DNA of 64,000 nt from Podospora pseudocomata. Taxonomy: Eukaryota > Ascomycota > Sordariomycetes > Sordariales > Podosporaceae. Of the stretch, positions 63,750 to 64,000 are shown piece after piece (positions within the stretch are counted from its first letter, which is position 1; every line of letters starts with the position of its first letter). The position numbers and the translations under genes are program-made. A model generated the notes under the pieces. The model saw only the letters and a program-made list of their open reading frames with translations, had not been told where the DNA came from and did not search any database. The DNA lies in assembly GCF_035222375.1 (NCBI RefSeq), contig NW_026946365.1:124001-188000 (forward strand). The letters are read 5' to 3'.

Positions 63750-64000
63750 CTATTTGCTCAGCATCATTCCTAGTACCATTTTTTTGTCCATAAAGCGGCA
63801 TCGAAAAAGATGGTGTGCCTTCTTTTGCCATATATCCAGGCAGTGTGTCTGTGCCTGGTCTTCCAGATGTGTACTTATCCCTCAGCAAGCCCAGACGATT
63901 TTGAGTTGCGATTGAGTCCAGGGGCCTCCCATCTTCATCTCTCTTCCAAGTGTCTACCTCGGTAGGTACCTTGGTCAAAGTCAGGTTCACGATGGCACCC
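63750..64000 (-). CDS. Partial gene entering from the right edge, unrecognised
   Basis: A minus-strand frame is open from the window edge to a plausible donor (G/GTAAAA at 63750-63749). It reads AIVNLTLTKVPTEVDTWKRD, GRPLDSIATQNRLGLLRDKY and GTDTLPGYMAKEGTPSFSMP. It is polar and evenly composed, unlike the chance frames nearby. The beginning lies outside the window and the next exon was not found. The family is unknown. Confidence 0.35.

Noticed and set aside
1-64000. CRISPR arrays, riboswitches, bacterial operons, ribosome-binding sites
   Set aside because: The window is fungal nuclear DNA with spliceosomal introns. No direct-repeat/spacer pattern or thiamine-type riboswitch was seen.

Overview
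The window is genomic DNA from a filamentous ascomycete, most probably a Sordariomycete close to the Sordariales. Spliceosomal introns are mostly 50-85 bp with GTRNGT-type donors and CTRAC-like branch sites. A light-damage endonuclease of the Neurospora mus-18 / fission yeast uve1 type, an LCL2 protein, a Zn2Cys6 regulator and Fot1/pogo transposon remnants are all present. No genus is assigned, because nothing in the sequence settles it. Gene models were built by hand from reading frames, splice signals and family knowledge.

Region 1 (1-25.6 kb) is ordinary euchromatin. It holds the 3' end of a PARP gene, tRNA-Arg(ACG) with an intron, an extended SDR reductase, the UV-damage endonuclease, a possible tiny Cys-rich gene, a Pro/Ser-rich membrane-anchored protein, tRNA-Asp(GTC) with an intron, and a KEN-box protein of unknown role. 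These are followed by thymidylate kinase converging on GTP cyclohydrolase I, TFIID subunit TAF11, a C2H2-finger protein ending in a CENP-C/Mif2-like cupin, mitochondrial ribosomal protein bL27m divergent from LCL2, and a PP1 inhibitor-2/Glc8 protein.

Region 2 (26.4-43.8 kb) reads like a catabolic gene cluster. In order it has a sugar-porter permease, a Zn2Cys6 transcription factor, myo-inositol oxygenase, a beta-hydroxyacid dehydrogenase (3-hydroxyisobutyrate type), a metallo-beta-lactamase lactonase, a zinc alcohol dehydrogenase, a carboxymuconolactone-decarboxylase (CMD) protein, a two-domain CMD protein, a second lactonase and a second beta-hydroxyacid dehydrogenase. Three enzyme families occur twice, and two short divergent promoters link lactonases to dehydrogenases. 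Uptake, regulation, ring or lactone opening and oxidation could work together here. The substrate is not known from sequence; an inositol, uronate or lactone route is an inference.

Region 3 (44-53.2 kb) has a BTB-domain protein with a possible membrane-spanning tail exon, a MYND-finger gene whose frame alternates four times, tRNA-Ser(GCT), an unrecognised conserved-looking protein and a tubulin-tyrosine-ligase-like protein.

Region 4 (53.2-64 kb) is gene-poor and rich in transposon remains. Two 479-bp inverted arms that look identical by eye enclose two adjacent Fot1/pogo deletion derivatives sharing one TA target site. LTR-like fossils lie outside each arm and inside one derivative. Beyond these are only one weak three-exon gene and part of a gene running off the right edge.
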